Shown here one piece after another: positions 6,302-8,987 of a stretch of 8,987 nucleotides of DNA. The translations under genes were made by a program, and so were the position numbers. Location of the stretch: contig CAZART010000168.1 of assembly GCA_964487555.1 (NCBI GenBank), positions 1 to 8,987 of the forward strand, in the 5' to 3' direction. The notes under the pieces are model-generated. The model searched no databases. It saw only the letters and a list, made by a program, of their open reading frames with translations, and was not told where the DNA came from. The DNA comes from CAZART01 sp964487555 (GTDB taxonomy: Bacteria; Bacteroidota; Rhodothermia; Rhodothermales; VXPQ01). The number at the start of each line of letters is the position of its first letter. The stretch's first letter is position 1.

Positions 6302-7563
6302 AACGGGGCATACGAACGCTTGCCCGCGCCGACGTAGACCTGCCTTGGCCGGTGTATGCGATTCGAAGAATCCTCCCGCATTTCTTTCCACTGGGCGATC
6401 CATCCCGGCAGCCGGCCAATCGCGAACATCACCGTAAACATATTCGTCGGGATTCCCATCGCGCGGTAGAGAATGCCGCTGTAAAAATCGACGTTCGGAT
6501 AGAGGCTTCGCTCCACGAAGTAATCGTCCTCCATCGCGGCAAGCTCGAGCTTTTTTGCAATGTCGAGCAGCGGGTCGTCCGTTCCCAGCTCTTCGAGTAC
6601 GCGATCTGCAAACTGCTTAATGATTCGAGCGCGCGGATCGAAGTTCTTGTAGACCCTGTGGCCGAAGCCCATGAGGCGGAACGGATCGTTCTTGTCCTTG
6701 GCTCGCTCGACGAAAGCACTGGAATCGCCACCGGCCTCCGCGATCTGCTCGAGCATCTGGATGACCTCCTGATTGGCGCGGCCGTGGAGGGGTCCCGAGA
6801 GGGCGTTGATTCCTGCGGATATGGACGCAAACAGATCGGCCCCGCTGCTGCCGACCATGCGGACGGTCGACGTACTGCAATTCTGCTCGTGGTCGGCATG
6901 GAGAATGAGGAGCAGGTCGAGCGTCTTTTCGAGGATCCCTGAAACCTCGTAATCTTCAGCCGGAACGGCGAACATCATGCGAAGAAAGTCCGCCGAATAG
7001 CTCAAATCGTTTCTCGGATAGATGAATGGCTGACCGATGGATTTCTTGTACGAAAACGCCGCAATCGTCTTCAGCTTCGCGAGCAAGCGGATGATGTTGA
7101 GCCGCGTGGTCTCCTGATCGTCCGCCTCCGGATAGTAGGCTGACAGCGAAGCAACCATAGCGGACAGCACGCTCATCGGATGCGCACTGGGCGGGTAGCC
7201 CTCGAAAAACTTTTTCATGTCTTCGTGCAGCATCGTATGATACGTGAGCTGATGCTGGAATCGTTCCAGCTCGTTCCTCGCCGGAAGCTCGCCGTAAATC
7301 AACAGGTTGCAGACTTCTACGAAGGAAGATTGCTCGGCCAGCTCTTCAATGGGATAGCCGCGATATCGGAGGATCCCTGCCTCTCCGTCAATGAACGTGA
7401 TGGCGCTCTCGCAGGAACCGGTATTCCCGTATCCGGAGTCGAGCGTGATGTATCCGGTTCGATGGCGAAGATCTCTGACGTCGATCGCGGTCTCGTTTTC
7501 GGAGCCGATGACGAGCGGCAATTCGTAGGACTCTCCATTTACGCTAAGCTGGGCTGAGGACAT
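6286..7563 (-). CDS. gltA: Citrate synthase
   Basis: A 425-residue, apparently full-length type II-like citrate synthase that condenses acetyl-CoA and oxaloacetate to citrate in the cytoplasm, the entry step of the TCA cycle. Visible family signatures are the N-terminal beta-domain motif TFIDGEAGILRYRGYPIEEL (57-76), LHADHEQN with His225, GPLHGRANQEVI with catalytic His260, MGFGHRVYKNFDPRA with His302, and VDFYSGI with catalytic Asp359. The C-terminus RPRQVYVGAGKR matches the usual citrate synthase ending. The residue two after His260 is Arg262, where the well-known E. coli motif has Gly (HGGAN). The ATG at 7563 gives the expected N-terminal length; no strong Shine-Dalgarno site precedes it. 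It is transcribed away from the TPR gene across a 323-base spacer and converges on the membrane-protein gene. No frameshift is seen. Confidence 0.97.
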   Translation of the reverse strand: MSSAQLSVNGESYELPLVIGSENETAIDVRDLRHRTGYITLDSGYGNTGSCESAITFIDGEAGILRYRGYPIEELAEQSSFVEVCNLLIYGELPARNELERFQHQLTYHTMLHEDMKKFFEGYPPSAHPMSVLSAMVASLSAYYPEADDQETTRLNIIRLLAKLKTIAAFSYKKSIGQPFIYPRNDLSYSADFLRMMFAVPAEDYEVSGILEKTLDLLLILHADHEQNCSTSTVRMVGSSGADLFASISAGINALSGPLHGRANQEVIQMLEQIAEAGGDSSAFVERAKDKNDPFRLMGFGHRVYKNFDPRARIIKQFADRVLEELGTDDPLLDIAKKLELAAMEDDYFVERSLYPNVDFYSGILYRAMGIPTNMFTVMFAIGRLPGWIAQWKEMREDSSNRIHRPRQVYVGAGKRSYAPLDARG

Positions 7564-7886
7564 ACTGGATGCAAATGGCCGGTGGCGTGGTGATCACGGG
7601 CGCCCGTAATAGAGGAGCGCATGGGTATATGCCACCAGATGAAATGCCGCTGGTTCCGTTTACGCCGCTGCCGTCCTGCATTGCGAGAGCATCGGAAATC
7701 AGACGCAGGGCCGTCCCCGGCCCAATCTACACACGTCCCGGATGCACGTGGCTGATCACTTCGGATCCGGTATCGTTCCGCGTAGGCAAAACCGATGGAT
7801 TTTCGGCGCTTTCTATAGGCGGTGCGATTGCCTATTTTCACACGTACGGAAGACAACTATCCACAACCCCTTTACCCGGTTGAAAT
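7564..7886. other. Divergent intergenic region between citrate synthase and TPR gene
   Basis: These 323 bases carry no gene I can support. Open frames on both strands here lack any recognisable protein features. The region must hold the citrate synthase promoter and probably the TPR promoter. Visible landmarks are overlapping palindromes 27-44 bases upstream of the citrate synthase start, a possible minus-strand -10-like TATACC around 7629-7634, and an AT-richer plus-strand segment (7795-7880) before the TPR start. I could not pair these into a firm promoter. Confidence 0.5.
7590..7607. promoter_or_regulatory. Overlapping palindromes upstream of citrate synthase (candidate operator)
   Basis: GTGATCAC (7590-7597) is a perfect 8-base palindrome overlapping by two bases the perfect 12-base palindrome ACGGGCGCCCGT (7596-7607). 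Together they sit 27-44 bases upstream of the citrate synthase ATG, a position fitting a repressor site or a 5' leader hairpin. I do not recognise the protein that would bind it. Confidence 0.35.
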
Positions 7887-8333
7887 ATGAGCCAGCTCGC
7901 TAGACGAAAGCTGTGGTTCGAGCGAAACGAACAGGCCGAAGTACTGGAGGCCGAAGGCAACATCGATGGGGCGCTTGCGCTCTATGAAGAGAATGCTGCT
8001 GAGGATTGCGACGTCGCCTACACGTATGAGCGCATGGCCGCACTCTATCGTCAGAAGAAGATGTACGACGAGGAAATCGAGGCGCTTGAGAAGGCGCTAA
8101 AGATCGAGGAGAAGCGCGGTCCTACGGGCCAGATGATCCGGCTGAAGAAGCGCATCGAGACTTCGCAGGAGGTGCGGAAACGGGAGGGAAAGCGCCGCCC
8201 TGTCGACCTCAGAGAGTCCTCATCGGGTTCCACGCGCCGGGTGGCCGTGAAGAAGAAAGAGAAGAAAGGCTGCTTAAGCGTCGTCGTCCTCTTCGTTTTC
8301 GGTTCGCTGCTAAGCGTCGCGCTTTTCTTTTAA
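7887..8333 (+). CDS. Tail-anchored TPR protein
   Basis: A 148-residue protein with two parts. Residues about 11-76 contain helical TPR-like repeats: NEQAEVLEAEGNIDGALALY followed by AYTYERMAALYRQKKMYDEE, with the spacing of small, Ala/Gly and Tyr residues expected of tetratricopeptide helices. A charged helical linker (about 77-127, ending in the polybasic KKKEKK) leads to a hydrophobic segment at 129-148 that ends exactly at the C-terminus. This is the layout of a tail-anchored protein with the TPR part facing the cytoplasm. TPR domains bind partner proteins; none is identifiable here. The ATG at 7887 is the first in frame and has no strong Shine-Dalgarno site. The small membrane-protein gene begins 132 bases after its stop on the same strand. 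No homolog name is known to me. Confidence 0.8.
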   Translation: MSQLARRKLWFERNEQAEVLEAEGNIDGALALYEENAAEDCDVAYTYERMAALYRQKKMYDEEIEALEKALKIEEKRGPTGQMIRLKKRIETSQEVRKREGKRRPVDLRESSSGSTRRVAVKKKEKKGCLSVVVLFVFGSLLSVALFF

Positions 8334-8456
8334 GGATAGTCCGGTACTGGCATTCCGATGCGTGCGGCTTTATTATTTCTCGAGAGATCCCTTGCGTCGG
8401 CCCACAAAACCTGCGATTTTTGGGGTACATGAACCTCCGCCTATCGTCATAAAAAT

Positions 8457-8462
8457 GAGGAG
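8457..8462 (+). promoter_or_regulatory. Ribosome binding site of the 31-codon gene
   Basis: GAGGAG at 8457-8462, three bases from the ATG at 8466 (five from the GAGG core). This is slightly close but among the better matches in the window, and it supports translation of the very short frame. Confidence 0.5.
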
Positions 8463-8465
8463 TAC

Positions 8466-8561
8466 ATGCTCAACCGGAGGCGCCGAAAGGAAATCGTCAT
8501 GGCCGTCGGCATCCTCATCGGCCTGATCATAGTGATGGCCTTGATCAGCCTACTCGCGTGA
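8466..8561 (+). CDS. 31-residue single-span small membrane protein
   Basis: A very short frame with strong internal logic: ATG, a polybasic N-terminus (residues 4-8, RRRRK), then a hydrophobic stretch from about residue 10 to the last residue (VMAVGILIGLIIVMALIS within it) and a TGA. That is a typical positive-inside single transmembrane helix, and GAGGAG lies just upstream. It is too short for most gene callers. Proteins of this kind often tune a larger membrane or stress complex, but nothing here names a partner. Neighbours are the tail-anchored TPR gene upstream on the same strand and a hairpin 11 bases after the stop. The opposite-strand frame over the same bases is a shadow rich in Arg and Met. 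Confidence 0.6.
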   Translation: MLNRRRRKEIVMAVGILIGLIIVMALISLLA

Positions 8562-8571
8562 TTTTTCTTCC

Positions 8572-8610
8572 GTTCACGCATGGTCCGCAAACGGCAACCA
8601 CGCCGTGAAC
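8572..8610 (+). terminator. Imperfect stem-loop after the small membrane-protein gene
   Basis: GTTCACG (8572-8578) pairs with CGTGAAC (8604-8610). Inside it TGGT (8581-8584) pairs with ACCA (8597-8600), then CCG (8585-8587) with CGG (8592-8594) around a CAAA loop. That is 14 base pairs with small internal loops. It begins 11 bases after the stop codon, so a 3' end or mRNA-stabilising element is likely. No U tract follows on either strand, so it is not a classic intrinsic terminator. Confidence 0.45.
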
Positions 8611-8648
8611 CATCGATGCGCACACGTGCGGCCATCCCCTTATCGAGC

Positions 8649-8694
8649 AAAAAAAAGGCCCCGACGCCGGCTGTGTCGCCAACGTCGGGGCCTT
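8649..8694 (-). terminator. Intrinsic terminator of the sigma factor gene
   Basis: The arms at 8655-8666 (AAGGCCCCGACG) and 8683-8694 are perfect 12-base reverse complements around a 16-base loop. On the minus strand the stem runs into eight consecutive Ts (8656-8649), a textbook Rho-independent terminator 24 bases after the sigma factor stop. On the plus strand only a broken T tract (TTCGATTT) follows, so termination in that direction would be weaker. Confidence 0.92.
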
Positions 8695-8718
8695 CGATTT
8701 AAGTGATGCCGCTGCTCG

Positions 8719-8987
8719 TTACGCCGTCTCCGTCTCGAACGGATACACATCCCTCAACAGAGCCTGAAGCTTGGTACGGCCGCGGTTGATGCGGCTCTTC
8801 ACCGTACCCATGGGCAAGCCGGTGATCTCTGCAATCTCATCATAGGCTAGCTGCTGCACGTCACGCAGCACCACAACCTCTCGAAACGATGCGGGGATTT
8901 CATCCAACGCCTGCTGGATGTGCTTGTCCTGGATCGTGCTCTCCGCATGTCGGTCGGGAGAAAACGATTCATCAGGCAGTTGCATCT
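8719..8987 (-). CDS. ECF-type RNA polymerase sigma factor, C-terminal part (cut by right window edge)
   Basis: The last 88-89 codons are visible and the frame is still open at the edge; the in-frame ATG at 8985 is internal to a longer protein. The segment is a sigma-70 region 4: an acidic helix leading to LDEIPASFREVVVLRDVQQL, then the helix-turn-helix YDEIAEITGLPMGTVKSRINRGRTKLQALL, which contacts the -35 element. Sequence and the short tail after the helix-turn-helix match extracytoplasmic-function (RpoE/SigW-like) factors of about 190 residues, so region 2 lies outside the window. Which stress it answers, and whether an anti-sigma gene adjoins it, cannot be seen. A strong terminator directly after it shows it is the last gene of its transcript. 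Confidence 0.93.
   Translation of the reverse strand, partial: MQLPDESFSPDRHAESTIQDKHIQQALDEIPASFREVVVLRDVQQLAYDEIAEITGLPMGTVKSRINRGRTKLQALLRDVYPFETETA

Noticed and set aside
6208..6942. 244-residue plus frame opposite citrate synthase
   Set aside because: Antisense shadow of citrate synthase codons.
7857..7865. CTATCCACA, one mismatch from a DnaA box
   Set aside because: Single imperfect copy with no cluster, no AT-rich unwinding region and no replication genes nearby.
7569..7883. 104-residue plus frame in the divergent spacer
   Set aside because: It covers nearly the whole promoter region, has no Shine-Dalgarno site or recognisable motif, and reads like translated non-coding DNA.
8447..8650. 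67-residue minus frame
   Set aside because: Antisense of the 31-codon gene and hairpin; runs into the sigma factor terminator region and has no domain.

Overview
This is a GC-rich bacterial chromosomal window with no tRNA, rRNA, CRISPR array, transposase or phage gene that I can see. Gene content and style suggest a Rhodothermota/Bacteroidota-type organism (Rhodothermales-like): a secreted FG-GAP repeat protein, an Asp-box lipoprotein, few strong Shine-Dalgarno sites and an ECF-type sigma factor. This placement is inference only; no phylogenetic marker was tested.

Layout: positions 1-1332 are read on the minus strand. They hold the 5' part of a secreted FG-GAP beta-propeller-like protein (791 down to the left edge) and, upstream of it, a stand-alone BLUF blue-light sensor (1332-886). 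The BLUF gene starts back-to-back with a plus-strand lipoprotein carrying five Asp-box (BNR) repeats (1421-2473), with a short shared promoter space between them. Only 18 bases after the lipoprotein comes the centrepiece, a 1007-residue fusion of a small-molecule kinase (APH/hydroxylysine-kinase type), an M23 metallopeptidase-like domain and a class III PLP aminotransferase/phospho-lyase (2492-5515). All three domains keep their catalytic residues. A small plus-strand membrane protein follows (5647-6162), with a strong Shine-Dalgarno site and a TTG start.

That gene converges on the minus-strand citrate synthase (7563-6286). The 123 bases between them carry two separate tandem duplications, each overlapping a stop codon. 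A 323-base divergent spacer separates citrate synthase from a plus-strand, probably tail-anchored TPR protein (7887-8333). Next are a 31-codon small membrane protein (8466-8561), an imperfect hairpin, and a very good intrinsic terminator that serves the minus-strand sigma factor entering from the right edge (8987-8719).

How the genes may work together: the kinase and PLP-lyase halves of the fusion fit a two-step breakdown of an amino alcohol (phosphorylate the hydroxyl, then eliminate ammonia and phosphate). Citrate synthase is ordinary central metabolism. The FG-GAP protein, Asp-box lipoprotein and small membrane proteins are envelope components. The least explained items are the M23 domain inside a protein with no export signal, the duplications at the convergent stop codons, and the unannotated-size 31-residue membrane protein.
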